A stretch of DNA of 34,489 nucleotides from an uncultured Clostridia bacterium (GCA_945948915.1 CAMFCQ010000023.1:1-34489), one strand, 5' to 3'; counted from the first letter of the stretch, positions 7,615-15,868 are shown. The notes: a model not told the origin generated them from the letters alone. A program made the numbers and translations.

Positions 7615-7745
7615 CGTCAGGTAACGCTTCGCTCCCTGACTGCTTTTTTGATCGCTTTGTGATGAGGGTACGTTGGGGGATGTCATCCCCCCAACCCCCT
7701 GGCCTGAGGGACGCAGTCCCTCAGACTCCCTTCTTCGCTTCGCGT
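7615..7745 (-). repeat. Dispersed modular hairpin repeat, internal copy
   Basis: In reverse orientation this copy shares the module order of the complete repeat at 22029-22223: GCGAAGCGAAGAAGG, a TGAGGGAC/GTCCCTCA hairpin, a TTGGGGGGATG/CATCCCCCAA hairpin, then AGCGATCAAA and GCAGTCAGGGAGCGAAGCG with the TTACCTGACG end. The terminal inverted repeats are not evident. It sits between the terminator at 7560 and the 3' end of ybaK, a non-coding stretch of about 200 bases. Confidence 0.8.
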
Positions 7746-7765
7746 GCTCAAAAGCCATGTGGGAA

Positions 7766-8242
7766 TCAGTCCGTCAGCTGCGCGTACGCTCCGCCTGTGA
7801 TGCGGCAAAGCTCGTCTGGCGGGAGCTCCGCCTGCGCGCCGATTTTGCCGGCGGAGACGCAGATGGTGTCAAAGAGCTGGGCGGTTTCGTCAATGAACGT
7901 GGGGAAGGCCTTCTTCATGCCGATGGGGCTGCATCCCCCGTGCACATAGCCGGTGGTCGGCAGCAGGAGCTTCTGGGGAATCATCTCCACGGACTTTTCA
8001 CCGCAGGCCTGCGCGGCGCGCTTGAGGCTGAGCGTCGCGTTCACCGGGATGACGAAGACGAAGAACTGGCGGCTCTTGCCCTGCGTGACGAGCGTCTTGA
8101 AGACGGCCTGCGGATCCTGCCCCAGCTGGCGGGCGACGGACACGCCGTCGATGCCCTGATCGGGATCGTAGTAGTGAACGCTATGGGGAACGCCTTCCCT
8201 TTCGAGAATGCGCATGACGTTGGTTTTGGCGGCATCTGCCAT
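7766..8242 (-). CDS. ybaK: YbaK/EbsC family aminoacyl-tRNA deacylase
   Basis: A 158-residue cytoplasmic protein of the YbaK/EbsC (Cys-tRNA(Pro) deacylase-like) family, which hydrolyses mischarged aminoacyl-tRNAs to protect proline decoding. Diagnostic segments are KTNVMRILEREGVPH at the N-terminus, the VFKTLV strand with its lysine, FFVFVIPVNATLSLKRAA, the MIPQKLLLPTTGYVHGGCSPIG core and the FDTICVSAGKIG strand. The start is the ATG at 8242, with AGGAAGG seven bases upstream; an upstream in-frame ATG at 8365 would add 41 unrelated residues. It is monocistronic, with a possible weak promoter whose TACAAT lies at 8277-8272. The exact tRNA specificity (Cys-tRNA(Pro) versus others) is assigned by family only. 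Confidence 0.92.
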   Translation of the reverse strand: MADAAKTNVMRILEREGVPHSVHYYDPDQGIDGVSVARQLGQDPQAVFKTLVTQGKSRQFFVFVIPVNATLSLKRAAQACGEKSVEMIPQKLLLPTTGYVHGGCSPIGMKKAFPTFIDETAQLFDTICVSAGKIGAQAELPPDELCRITGGAYAQLTD

Positions 8243-8328
8243 GGGAATCCCTTCCTTTCTGAATACCCAGCATTGTAGCACAGAAGCGCTGAAAAGGAAA
8301 GAACCGCCGCCATTTTGGGAAAACTGCA

Positions 8329-8357
8329 TTGAACCGGAGGAAAAAACATGGTATACT
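8329..8357 (+). promoter_or_regulatory. Promoter of the KDG kinase-like gene
   Basis: TTGAAC (8329-8334), 17-bp spacer, TATACT (8352-8357), 54 bases upstream of the ATG at 8412. Confidence 0.7.
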
Positions 8358-8411
8358 GTTATCAAACATCAAGCGAAAGACGCGCTCAAACCGGAAGGAA
8401 GGGACGAAATC

Positions 8412-9497
8412 ATGATTCATCGCAATCCTCTGATCAGCGACAAGCCCGGCAAGAAGTTCATCACCATGGGTGAAATCATGCTGCGCCTGACCCCGCCGAA
8501 CTATGAAAAGCTCCGCATGGCGTCGAGCTTTGAAGCCAGCTACGGCGGCTCAGAGGCGAATATCGCGCTGGCCCTGGCCAACCTGGGTATTGATTCCACG
8601 TTTTTCTCCGTCGTGCCGAACAACTCGATCGGCAAGAGCGCTATCCGCATGCTGCGCTCCAACGACGTGCACTGCACCCCGGTGATTCTCTCTTCCCCGG
8701 AGGAGACGCCGAGCCATCGCCTGGGCACCTATTACCTGGAGACCGGCTACGGCATCCGCCCCAGCAAGGTCATCTATGACCGCAAGCACAGCGCGCTGAC
8801 GGAATACGATTTCTCCGGCGTGGATCTGCATGCGCTGCTGGAGGGCTTTGACTGGCTGCATCTGTCCGGTATCACCCCGGCCATCGGCGGCAACTGCCCG
8901 CAGCTGATTCTGGATATGCTCAAGACCGCCAAGGAGCTGGGCCTGACCGTCTCCTTTGACGGCAACTTCCGCTCCAAGCTCTGGTCCTGGGAGGAGGCCC
9001 GCGATTACTGCACGATGTGCCTGCCGTACGTCGATGTGCTGCTGGGCATCGAGCCGTATCACCTGTGGAAGGACGAGGAGGATCACAGCAAGGGCGACTG
9101 GAAGGACGGCGTGCCGCTGCAGCCGACCTACGAGCAGCAGGACGAGATCTTCCAGCACTTTGTGGAGCGGTATCCGAACCTCAAGTGCATTGCGCGCCAT
9201 GTGCGCTATGCGCACTCCGGCTCGGAGAACAGCCTCAAGGCGTTCATGTGGTATGAGGGCCATACGTTCGAAAGCCGCATGTTCACCTTCAATATCCTCG
9301 ACCGCGTGGGCGGCGGCGACGCGTTCGCCAGCGGCCTGATCTACGCGATGTTCCACGACTACAAGCCGATGGACATGGTGAACTTCGCGGTTGCCTCGAG
9401 CGTCATCAAGCACACCATCCATGGCGATGCGAACATCACGGACGATGTGCAGAGCATCAAGAACCTGATGAACATGAATTACGACATCAAGAGATAA
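8412..9497 (+). CDS. kdgK: PfkB sugar kinase, probable 2-keto-3-deoxygluconate kinase
   Basis: A 361-residue ribokinase-family (PfkB) kinase. The N-terminal GGSEANIALALANLG signature (about 45-59) and the C-terminal ATP-site signature DRVGGGDAFASG (about 297-308, with catalytic base Asp303) are both present. The TPPNYEKLRMASSFEASYGG opening and SFDGNFRSKLWSWEEAR resemble KdgK proteins, which phosphorylate 2-dehydro-3-deoxygluconate from pectin or uronate breakdown. A gap-filling insert (WKDEEDHSKGDWKDGVPLQ) makes it slightly longer than typical KdgK. The start was chosen at 8412 because GGAAGGAAGGG lies just upstream and the long in-frame extension back to 8208 overlaps the promoter and ybaK. 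It is monocistronic, with a terminator at 9527-9553. Other PfkB substrates remain possible. Confidence 0.85.
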   Translation: MIHRNPLISDKPGKKFITMGEIMLRLTPPNYEKLRMASSFEASYGGSEANIALALANLGIDSTFFSVVPNNSIGKSAIRMLRSNDVHCTPVILSSPEETPSHRLGTYYLETGYGIRPSKVIYDRKHSALTEYDFSGVDLHALLEGFDWLHLSGITPAIGGNCPQLILDMLKTAKELGLTVSFDGNFRSKLWSWEEARDYCTMCLPYVDVLLGIEPYHLWKDEEDHSKGDWKDGVPLQPTYEQQDEIFQHFVERYPNLKCIARHVRYAHSGSENSLKAFMWYEGHTFESRMFTFNILDRVGGGDAFASGLIYAMFHDYKPMDMVNFAVASSVIKHTIHGDANITDDVQSIKNLMNMNYDIKR

Positions 9498-9526
9498 GCG
9501 ACCCTGCTCGCTTCGGGCGGGATTTG

Positions 9527-9553
9527 AGGGCTGCCGCGTAGCAGCCCTCTTTG
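9527..9553 (+). terminator. Terminator of the KDG kinase-like gene
   Basis: A perfect 9-bp stem, GAGGGCTGC with GCAGCCCTC, around CGCGTA, is followed by TTT and begins 29 bases past the stop codon. The remaining stretch to 9747 holds only a 27-residue alanine-rich ORF (9601-9684) without a ribosome binding site and a small CCTGT/ACAGG inverted repeat at 9703-9718; I see no supported gene there. Confidence 0.75.
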
Positions 9554-9747
9554 CGCGCATGGCGTTCAGACGGGCGGGCGTGCCGATGGGCCTGCCGGTG
9601 ATGAGCGAGTACGAGCGCTTTGTGACCGACGCGCAGGCGGTCGCTGCGGCCAGGCAGGCGCTTGCGGCTGCGGCGCGGGCATAAGAGTCTACCTGAACAA
9701 TTCCTGTGCTTTGACAGGATGAATGGACAGATCAAGGAGGAAGAAAC

Positions 9748-11046
9748 ATGGAATTGAGCTATCCTGTGCGCGTGGCGATCTGCGGCCTGGGCAGCCGCGG
9801 CAAGGATACCTACGCGCCGATGAGCGAGGTGCTCTCCGGGCAGATGGAGATTGTCGCCGTCGCCGAGCCGGTTGAGGAGAAGCGCGAGTACGTCCGCAGG
9901 CGCTATCACGTCCCGGCGGACATGTGCTTTGAGACGGGTGAGGAGATGTTTGCGCGCGAGCGGCTGGCGGATGTGGCGTTCATCTGCACGCAGGACGCCA
10001 TGCACGTGCGCCATGCGGTGGCGGCGCTTCGCAAGGGCTATCACCTGCTGCTGGAAAAGCCGATTGCCACGTCGCAGGCGGATGTGGAGGAGATCGAGCG
10101 GACGGCGAGGGAGATGGGCCGCAGCGTGGTCGTCTGCCATGTGCTGCGCTACGCGCCGTTCTTTGAGCAGATCTTCGAGGCCATCGCACACGGCGAAGTG
10201 GGCGAGGTCATGTGCATCCAGGCGCTGGAGAACGTGGGCTACTGGCATCAGGCGCACAGCTTCGTGCGCGGCAACTGGCGCAACGAAGAGGAATCGACGT
10301 TCATGCTGCTGGCCAAGTGCTGCCATGATCTGGATTACCTCGTCTGGCTGACGGGCCAGCGCTGCGCGCGGGTGTCCTCTTTCGGCAGCCTGCGCCACTT
10401 CCGGCCGGAGTGCGCGCCTGAGGGCGCGGCGCCGCGCTGCACGGCGGGCTGCAGGGCCAAGGAAGGCTGCCCCTACGACGCGGAGAAGATCTACCTCACG
10501 AATGAAAAGACGGGCATTCTGCGCGGCAACACGGGCTGGCCGTGCAACATCCTGGCACAGGAGCCGACGGAGGAGAAGATCCGCGCGGCGATCGAGACCG
10601 GGCCGTACGGCCGCTGCGTCTATGCCTGCGACAACGACGTGGTGGACAGCCAGATCGTGAACATGGAGATGGAGAACGGCGTGCTCTGCCAGCTGATGAT
10701 GACGGCGTTCTGCGAGCACGGCGGGCGGACGATCCGCGTGATGGGTACGCATGGCTGCATCGAGGGCGACATGGAGAGCAACATCCTGCGCGTCCGCCCG
10801 TTCGGAAAGCCGGAGCGCACGATCGACGTGGCGGCGCTTTCGCGCGACCTGGCGGGTCACGGCGGCGGCGACGGCCGGATGATCGCGGAGCTGATGCGCA
10901 TGCACGGCGAGACCGGCAGGCCCACGCCGCGCATGACGACGCTGCAGGCGTCCAGCGAAAGCCACTACATCGCCTTCGCGGCGGAGCGGTCGCGCAAAAA
11001 CGGCGGCATGGCCGTCGAGCTCAAGGACGTGCGCGGTATGTTGTGA
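9748..11046 (+). CDS. Gfo/Idh/MocA family oxidoreductase
   Basis: A 432-residue NAD(P)-dependent sugar or cyclitol dehydrogenase of the Gfo/Idh/MocA family. The N-terminal Rossmann fold starts at VAICGLGSRGKDTYAP, the EKPIAT signature (about 105-110) carries the conserved lysine, and the substrate domain follows with CHVLRYAPFFEQI. A cysteine cluster, ECAPEGAAPRCTAGCRAKEGC (about 214-234), is found in one branch of the family and could bind a metal; its role is not established here. The ATG is preceded by AAGGAGGA. The position behind the KDG kinase-like gene suggests uronate or inositol-type sugar metabolism, but the two genes are separated by a terminator, so they are not one operon. Substrate unknown. 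Confidence 0.9.
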   Translation: MELSYPVRVAICGLGSRGKDTYAPMSEVLSGQMEIVAVAEPVEEKREYVRRRYHVPADMCFETGEEMFARERLADVAFICTQDAMHVRHAVAALRKGYHLLLEKPIATSQADVEEIERTAREMGRSVVVCHVLRYAPFFEQIFEAIAHGEVGEVMCIQALENVGYWHQAHSFVRGNWRNEEESTFMLLAKCCHDLDYLVWLTGQRCARVSSFGSLRHFRPECAPEGAAPRCTAGCRAKEGCPYDAEKIYLTNEKTGILRGNTGWPCNILAQEPTEEKIRAAIETGPYGRCVYACDNDVVDSQIVNMEMENGVLCQLMMTAFCEHGGRTIRVMGTHGCIEGDMESNILRVRPFGKPERTIDVAALSRDLAGHGGGDGRMIAELMRMHGETGRPTPRMTTLQASSESHYIAFAAERSRKNGGMAVELKDVRGML

Positions 11047-11107
11047 ACGAAGGCGTTCGCAATCGCGTCATTGCGCACGGCTGAACGCGCAAAGTGAATA
11101 TGCATGA

Positions 11108-11148
11108 AAAACAGGAGCTGCATCCATCTGGGATGCCGCTCCTGTTTT
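11108..11148. terminator. Bidirectional terminator between converging genes
   Basis: A long two-part hairpin: outer stem AAAACAGGAGC (11108-11118) with GCTCCTGTTTT (11138-11148), and inner stem GCATC/GGATGC. It ends in T-runs on both strands, so it serves the oxidoreductase gene (plus) and the histidine kinase gene (minus, stop at 11153). Confidence 0.88.
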
Positions 11149-11152
11149 GCTG

Positions 11153-13036
11153 TCATCCATTGTCCTGCTGCGCGATGTGCAGCGTGAACATGAAGGCGCT
11201 GCCTTCGCCCAGCACGCTGTCCACCTTCATCTCCTCGCCGAGCTGCTTCATGATCTCGTAGGCAATGGCCAGGCCCAGGCCTGTGCCCTTGCCGCCGTGG
11301 GATTTATCCGCCTTGTAGAAGCGGTCAAACACGTGGGGCAGATCCTCCGGGCTGATGCCGATGCCCGTGTCGCGCACGGTCACGCGGATCACGCTGCCGT
11401 CCACGACGGCGCTGAGGGTGACGGTGCCGCCTTCGGCGGAATACTTGAACGCGTTGTCCAGCAGCGCGATGAGCACCTGCTGGGTGCGGTCCGAATTGCC
11501 CAAAACCGGGGGCAGCTCGCTTGGCACGTCGTAGATAAACGTCTGCTGGTAGTCCTCGGCATAGGCGGAGTACGTCTCGCGGATGATGCTCAGCACCGGG
11601 CCGGGGGAGAAGACGGATTTGTTCAGCGAGGCCTTGCCGCTCTGCAGGCGGGAGAGCTCCAGCATGTCGCTGACCAGGCGCGTCAGGCGCATGGTCTCAC
11701 GCAGCACGACATCATAGGTCTGCTGGCGCTGCTCCTCGGTCTTGATGAGGCCGTCGCGCAGCGGCTCAATCAGCGCGCGCATGGCGGTCAGCGGCGTGCG
11801 CAGCTCGTGGGAGACGTTGGCGACATAGTCGCGGCGGGTCTGCTCCAGGCGCTCGGCGCTGGTCACGTCAGACAGCACGCCGACACAGCCGGTGAGCTGA
11901 CCGTCCGTGCGGCTGAGCGGCGAGACGGAGATGTGCAGCGCCGTCTTGCCCTGCCAGATGGTCTTGCGGGCGGACTCGGCGGAGGCAAGCGCCTCGTCAA
12001 AGACGGAGAGCACATCCGGCGCGGCGGCGCGCAGATCGGCCGTTCCCTCCGGCAGGCCGAGCAGGCTGCATACGGCCGGATTGATGACGGTGGTTTCGCC
12101 CTGCTGATCAAGCGCGATGACGCCCTCGGACATGCCGTTGATCAGGCTCTGCAGGCGGTTGCGCTCCAGCTCCAGCGAGGAGATGGTGCTGCCCAGCTCC
12201 GAGCTGAGGAAGTTGAGTGCGCCGCCGAGCTCGCCGAACTCGTCCCTGCGCTGATCGTCCGCGCGCACGGACAGATCGCCGCCGGCCATGGTGAGCGCGA
12301 CAGCGCGCATCTGCGCGACGGGACGGGAGAAGCGCGAGGCGAAGAAGAGCACCATCGGCAGCAGCAGCAGCGCGATGAGCAGCACCGAGAACGTGATGGT
12401 GTCCGACAGCGCCTGCATGCCGCTCATGATTTCGGTCATCGTTTGGGCCATGAACACCGCGCCGACGACCTCGCCGAAGAACGTGATGGGCACGGCGACG
12501 GCGACGATGCTGCCGGAGAGCACCTCCTCCGTCGCGGGCGCGCTCTGCTCGCTCTGCCCGGCGATGTCATTGAGCACGTTGGAGGCAGTGCGGCTGGTGC
12601 GCTGCGAGGATGTGCCTGTCCCGGAGGAGGTCAGATCCTCCTGAGCGCCGATATGCGTGGCGATTTCGCCGCTCAATACGGTGGGCAGCATGGCCTTGGC
12701 CAGGCTGGCGGGCAGACGGCCCACGCGGCGCCCGCCCTCCTGTTGGGTGCGGATGAGGGTATCGCCGCCGCTGTCCACGACCCAGACGGTCGCCTCCCAC
12801 TGCGCGGTGCTGCGGCCGATGAGCGGGACGAGGTACGCGGTGGAAATCTCGCCGCGCAGGGTGCTCTCAATGTAGCAGGAGATGATCTGGCCCTTGGAGG
12901 TCAGATCGTCGATCTTGTTGCGCGCAAACAGCTGCGGGGAGATGGCCGTGTAGATGGCGACAATCAGCGCAGCAAAGAGGGCAACCGTGCCGTACACCAG
13001 CACGAGCGTCTTGGTAAAGAAGCCGCTGCGTTTCAT
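11153..13036 (-). CDS. Sensor histidine kinase (PhoR/WalK-like)
   Basis: A 627-residue membrane histidine kinase. Order of parts: transmembrane helix (about 9-31), a roughly 180-residue extracytoplasmic sensor region containing a Ser/Thr-rich stretch (SSGTGTSSQRTSRTAS), second transmembrane helix (about 215-235), HAMP (about 236-290), PAS (about 295-395), HisKA with phospho-acceptor His410 in NVSHELRTPLTAM, then the HATPase domain with LLDNAFKYS, DTGIGISPEDLPHVFDRFYK and GKGTGLGLAI. This architecture matches PhoR/WalK-type kinases that respond to envelope or phosphate signals. Its start overlaps the response regulator stop by four bases (ATGA), so the pair is co-translated. The signal is unknown. 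Confidence 0.94.
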   Translation of the reverse strand: MKRSGFFTKTLVLVYGTVALFAALIVAIYTAISPQLFARNKIDDLTSKGQIISCYIESTLRGEISTAYLVPLIGRSTAQWEATVWVVDSGGDTLIRTQQEGGRRVGRLPASLAKAMLPTVLSGEIATHIGAQEDLTSSGTGTSSQRTSRTASNVLNDIAGQSEQSAPATEEVLSGSIVAVAVPITFFGEVVGAVFMAQTMTEIMSGMQALSDTITFSVLLIALLLLPMVLFFASRFSRPVAQMRAVALTMAGGDLSVRADDQRRDEFGELGGALNFLSSELGSTISSLELERNRLQSLINGMSEGVIALDQQGETTVINPAVCSLLGLPEGTADLRAAAPDVLSVFDEALASAESARKTIWQGKTALHISVSPLSRTDGQLTGCVGVLSDVTSAERLEQTRRDYVANVSHELRTPLTAMRALIEPLRDGLIKTEEQRQQTYDVVLRETMRLTRLVSDMLELSRLQSGKASLNKSVFSPGPVLSIIRETYSAYAEDYQQTFIYDVPSELPPVLGNSDRTQQVLIALLDNAFKYSAEGGTVTLSAVVDGSVIRVTVRDTGIGISPEDLPHVFDRFYKADKSHGGKGTGLGLAIAYEIMKQLGEEMKVDSVLGEGSAFMFTLHIAQQDNG

Positions 13037-13743
13037 GCTTCCGCCTCAAACTTGTAGCCCACGCCGTAGACGGTGATGATGTCCCACACCTTGCCCATCT
13101 CCTCGCAGGCGAGCTTCTGGCGCAGGCGCTTGATGTGGGTATCCACGGTGCGGGTATCGCCGAAGAAGTCGTAGCCCCATATGCGCGAGAGAATCTGCTC
13201 GCGGTCGAATACGCGGCCCGGATGGGAGGCGAGCAGGTACAGAAGCTCCACCTCGCGCGGGGTGCAGGCGATGCTCTGACCATCGAGGCGGACGCTGTAT
13301 CGCTCGGGCTGGATTTCCAGCGTGCCGTAGCGCAGCGTGGTGAGCTGTTCCTCCTGCGGCGCGCCCGTGCCGGCATTCGTGCGGCGCAGCACGGCCTTGA
13401 TGCGGGAGACGACCTCGCGCGGGGAGAAGGGCTTGACGATGTAGTCGTCCGCGCCCATCTCCAGGCCCAGGATGCGATCGATCTCCTCGCCGCGGGCGGT
13501 GAGCATGATGATGGGCAGCTGGCTCTCCCGGCGCACGCTCTGGCAGACCTCCATGCCCGTCATGCCGGGCATCATCTGATCGAGCAGCATGAGGTCGTAG
13601 TGCTCCTTGCGGGTCATCTCCAGCGCGGTCTTGCCGTCGTAGGCGGAGTCATGCTCGTAGTCCTCGTTGTCCAGATACAGGGAAAGCGACTGATGGACGA
13701 TCGGGTCGTCGTCGCAGATGAGAATCTTGGGATGTTTGTTCAT
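13033..13743 (-). CDS. OmpR/PhoB-family response regulator
   Basis: A 236-residue DNA-binding response regulator. The receiver domain (about 6-118) has the acidic pocket DDD at 11-13, phospho-acceptor Asp55 in LMLLDQMMPG, the TAR switch threonine, and the KPF lysine. The C-terminal winged helix (about 135-232) ends with the classical recognition-helix region TVDTHIKRLRQKL and VYGVGYKFE. It is the partner of the overlapping histidine kinase. The upstream region carries a PhoP-box-like direct repeat at 13780-13796, suggesting autoregulation. Assignment to PhoP, WalR or another subgroup is not possible from sequence alone. Confidence 0.95.
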   Translation of the reverse strand: MNKHPKILICDDDPIVHQSLSLYLDNEDYEHDSAYDGKTALEMTRKEHYDLMLLDQMMPGMTGMEVCQSVRRESQLPIIMLTARGEEIDRILGLEMGADDYIVKPFSPREVVSRIKAVLRRTNAGTGAPQEEQLTTLRYGTLEIQPERYSVRLDGQSIACTPREVELLYLLASHPGRVFDREQILSRIWGYDFFGDTRTVDTHIKRLRQKLACEEMGKVWDIITVYGVGYKFEAEA

Positions 13744-13779
13744 GGCGGATCACCTCTATCATCCATTGTATCCGTCGGG

Positions 13780-13796
13780 TGTGACGGCATTGTGAA
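13780..13796 (-). promoter_or_regulatory. Direct repeat, candidate response-regulator box
   Basis: On the minus strand, TTCACA-ATGCC-GTCACA: two hexamers with an 11-bp period, the layout expected for a dimer of an OmpR/PhoB-family regulator and close to the Bacillus PhoP box pattern (TTNACA-N5-TTNACA). A TACAAT -10 element lies at 13770-13765, so the repeat covers the -35 position. Confidence 0.45.
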
Positions 13797-13838
13797 GGGA
13801 GGATGATTTTTCATCAATAGGATGCTGCCTGCGGCCGC

Positions 13839-15695
13839 TTACACGACGGGGAACAGAGACAGGCGGATGGGCGAGGCAGCGTAGGGCACGAGCGTCACAT
13901 CGACGCGCTCGCCCTGCTCGCTGACGGTGATGGGCGGCTGGTCGCAGCTCTCGCCGCGCATGCCCCACTGAGGCACGGTCACGCCTCGGGTGTGCAGCAC
14001 GACGCCGTCTTCAGTCTCCTCGGCTGTGATGTCCTCATCCTGGCACAGCGCCACGCCGAAACCCTCGCGGGCGGCGAAGATGCTTCTTCCGTCCGCTCCT
14101 TCGGTCCGGTCATACGCGGGGACGCTGGCAAAGCGCAGCGGGCCGCGCGCGACGCTCACGGCCTGATGGAAGCCGGACAGGCGCTGGGCGGTCATGGGTA
14201 GGGTGAGCAGCAGCTCGTCGCCGTCGTTCCACTGGCGGTTGATGGTGAGGATGGTGCCGGCCTGCGCGGGGAGGATCTCGCCTGCGACTGCGGCGGTTGC
14301 GCCCTTGGCCCAGGACGGGATGCGCAGGTGCATCGGGAACGCGATGCTCTGGCTGAGGCCCACCGAAATGCGGATGCTGCCGCTCACGGGATAGCGGCTC
14401 TCGACGTTCAGGCGGACCGAGGCGCCGCTGAGGCGGTAGCGCACCTGGCAGGGCGCATAGCTGGCGGCGTAGAGGCCGTCGTCGCGGGAGAGCAGCCACT
14501 GGCTGGCGGCATAGCGCGGCCACGCGGCCAGCAGCGCGCACAGCGTCTTGCTGTCCTCCAGTGAGAAGCAGTTGGCCGTATCGCCGGAGAGCGGGAAGCG
14601 CATGCCGCGATCGATGCGCACCTGGTTGGCTTGCTGGATGGGCTGCACGCTGTGCAGATCCGGCGCAAACGCGGCGGCGACGCCGTTGTACATGAGCGTG
14701 TCGAGCTGATCGGCAGCGTGCTCGCCGGCGGGGCAGGAGAGCAGCAGTTCCAGAGACGCGGCCAGCTCGCACAGGGACGCGGCGCTTACGCCGCGGCTGG
14801 GATGCGAGCCCGCCAGCAGCGGGTCGCCGGTGATGCCGCCGCAGACCGCGCCGTGCGACTTGTTCATGCGGGCGAGACCCTTTTCCGGCGCGGCCAGGTG
14901 CTTGCCCGAGCCGGTGAGCACGGCGTACAGCGCGCTGGTGCGCACGCCCTCACAGAGGTTGGCGGCATCGGCGGTGCGCAGCAGATGATGCGCATAGCCG
15001 TCCTCGTTTTCCGTGCTCAGGACGCGGCGCAGCTCGGCGGCATCGAGCGTCCGGGAGACGGGCGTGCGGTACGGGAACGCGCTGAAGATCGAGGAGTAGT
15101 CCGCGCCCTGCGCAGCCAGCGTGCTGAGCACGGAGAGGATCGCCTTCTGCCCGGTGACGTTGTACAGGAAGATGCCAGCCTCCAGCGTGTCGCTGACGTG
15201 CATGGCCTCGTCGGCGTCAAGCGGCGCTTCCTCCAGCGCGTCCTTGAGGAACTTCATGTAGCGCAGCATGAAGGTGAGCATGCGCTTGTCGCCGGTCATG
15301 GAATACGCCGCTTCAAGCGCGCGCAGCATGCGGCCGCGGGCGGCAAAGGTCTCGTCCTCCGCGCCGAAGCTGCCGTCCTCGCGCTGCCCGGACAGCACCG
15401 CGTCCACAAGGCGCAGGCTGGCGCGGCGCAGCTCCTCGTCGCCCAGCAGGCTGCTTGTGAGCAGCGCGGCTTCCAGCGCATTGGCCGCGTCCGTGCCGGA
15501 GGCCAGCCCGCCGCCGAACCAGGCGCTCCCGCTGCCGGTGTGCGGGAAGAGCGATTCGCAGCGGGAGAGCAGCCCGGAGCGCAGGGCGATCAGGCGGTCG
15601 CGCATCTCGCCGCGGGCGGTAATCGCGCCGGCGGGCAGGGGGGCGAAGCGGCCCGGCGCGAGCGGTGCGCGGGCAAAGAACGTACGGGTGAGCAT
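13839..15695 (-). CDS. DUF1680 (GH127-like) glycoside hydrolase-family protein, divergent
   Basis: A 618-residue protein with the alpha/alpha-barrel plus beta-sandwich pattern of DUF1680 / GH127-type beta-L-arabinofuranosidases. Supporting segments are WFGGGLASGTDAANALEAA, the helical repeats (REDGSFGAED, TGDKRML), MYNGVAAAFAPDLHSVQ, QQANQVR, AWPRYAASQWLL and the beta-rich C-terminus (LHLRIPSWAKG-like). The usual zinc/nucleophile residues are not where expected: the Glu-x-Cys element reads SLC (Cys309), and the adjacent Cys-Cys dyad is missing, with only isolated Cys376 and Cys386 nearby. It may be inactive or may use another mechanism. No signal peptide, so cytoplasmic. The ATG at 15695 is chosen because AAGGAGGAG lies ten bases upstream; an in-frame ATG at 15728 lacks a site. 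Confidence 0.75.
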   Translation of the reverse strand: MLTRTFFARAPLAPGRFAPLPAGAITARGEMRDRLIALRSGLLSRCESLFPHTGSGSAWFGGGLASGTDAANALEAALLTSSLLGDEELRRASLRLVDAVLSGQREDGSFGAEDETFAARGRMLRALEAAYSMTGDKRMLTFMLRYMKFLKDALEEAPLDADEAMHVSDTLEAGIFLYNVTGQKAILSVLSTLAAQGADYSSIFSAFPYRTPVSRTLDAAELRRVLSTENEDGYAHHLLRTADAANLCEGVRTSALYAVLTGSGKHLAAPEKGLARMNKSHGAVCGGITGDPLLAGSHPSRGVSAASLCELAASLELLLSCPAGEHAADQLDTLMYNGVAAAFAPDLHSVQPIQQANQVRIDRGMRFPLSGDTANCFSLEDSKTLCALLAAWPRYAASQWLLSRDDGLYAASYAPCQVRYRLSGASVRLNVESRYPVSGSIRISVGLSQSIAFPMHLRIPSWAKGATAAVAGEILPAQAGTILTINRQWNDGDELLLTLPMTAQRLSGFHQAVSVARGPLRFASVPAYDRTEGADGRSIFAAREGFGVALCQDEDITAEETEDGVVLHTRGVTVPQWGMRGESCDQPPITVSEQGERVDVTLVPYAASPIRLSLFPVV

Positions 15696-15763
15696 CGGGA
15701 TATCTCCTCCTTGTATGGGTGCTGTCAAAGGGACAGGGGCAAAATCATAATCTTACAGCCTAT

Positions 15764-15792
15764 AGTTTACATCGTGGCAGGAATCGCGTCAA
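15764..15792 (-). promoter_or_regulatory. Promoter of the DUF1680 gene
   Basis: On the minus strand, TTGACG (15792-15787), 17-bp spacer, TAAACT (15769-15764), about 70 bases upstream of the ATG at 15695. It is back-to-back with the glgB promoter. Confidence 0.55.
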
Positions 15793-15800
15793 TAAAAGAG

Positions 15801-15829
15801 TTGAAAACAGGTACAAAATAGAGTACAAT
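15801..15829 (+). promoter_or_regulatory. Promoter of the branching enzyme gene
   Basis: TTGAAA (15801-15806), 17-bp spacer, TACAAT (15824-15829), 39 bases upstream of the ATG at 15869. Confidence 0.7.
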
Positions 15830-15868
15830 CAGATTATCAAAATTATATTGGGAAGAGGTGTCCATTTT

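Noticed and set aside
9601-9684. 27-codon ORF between the kinase and oxidoreductase genes
   Set aside because: No ribosome binding site, alanine-rich composition, lies after a terminator; not distinguishable from chance.
9712-9717. TTGACA as -35 of the Gfo/Idh/MocA gene
   Set aside because: A -10 at proper spacing would fall on the ribosome binding site; no TATAAT-like sequence there.
11147-13057. 636-codon plus-strand frame opposite the histidine kinase
   Set aside because: Antisense shadow with no recognisable domain or ribosome binding site; the minus strand encodes complete HisKA/HATPase motifs. The same holds for long frames opposite glgB (16811-18490), the isc genes (19861-21552), guaB (22358-23860) and purF (28106-29644).
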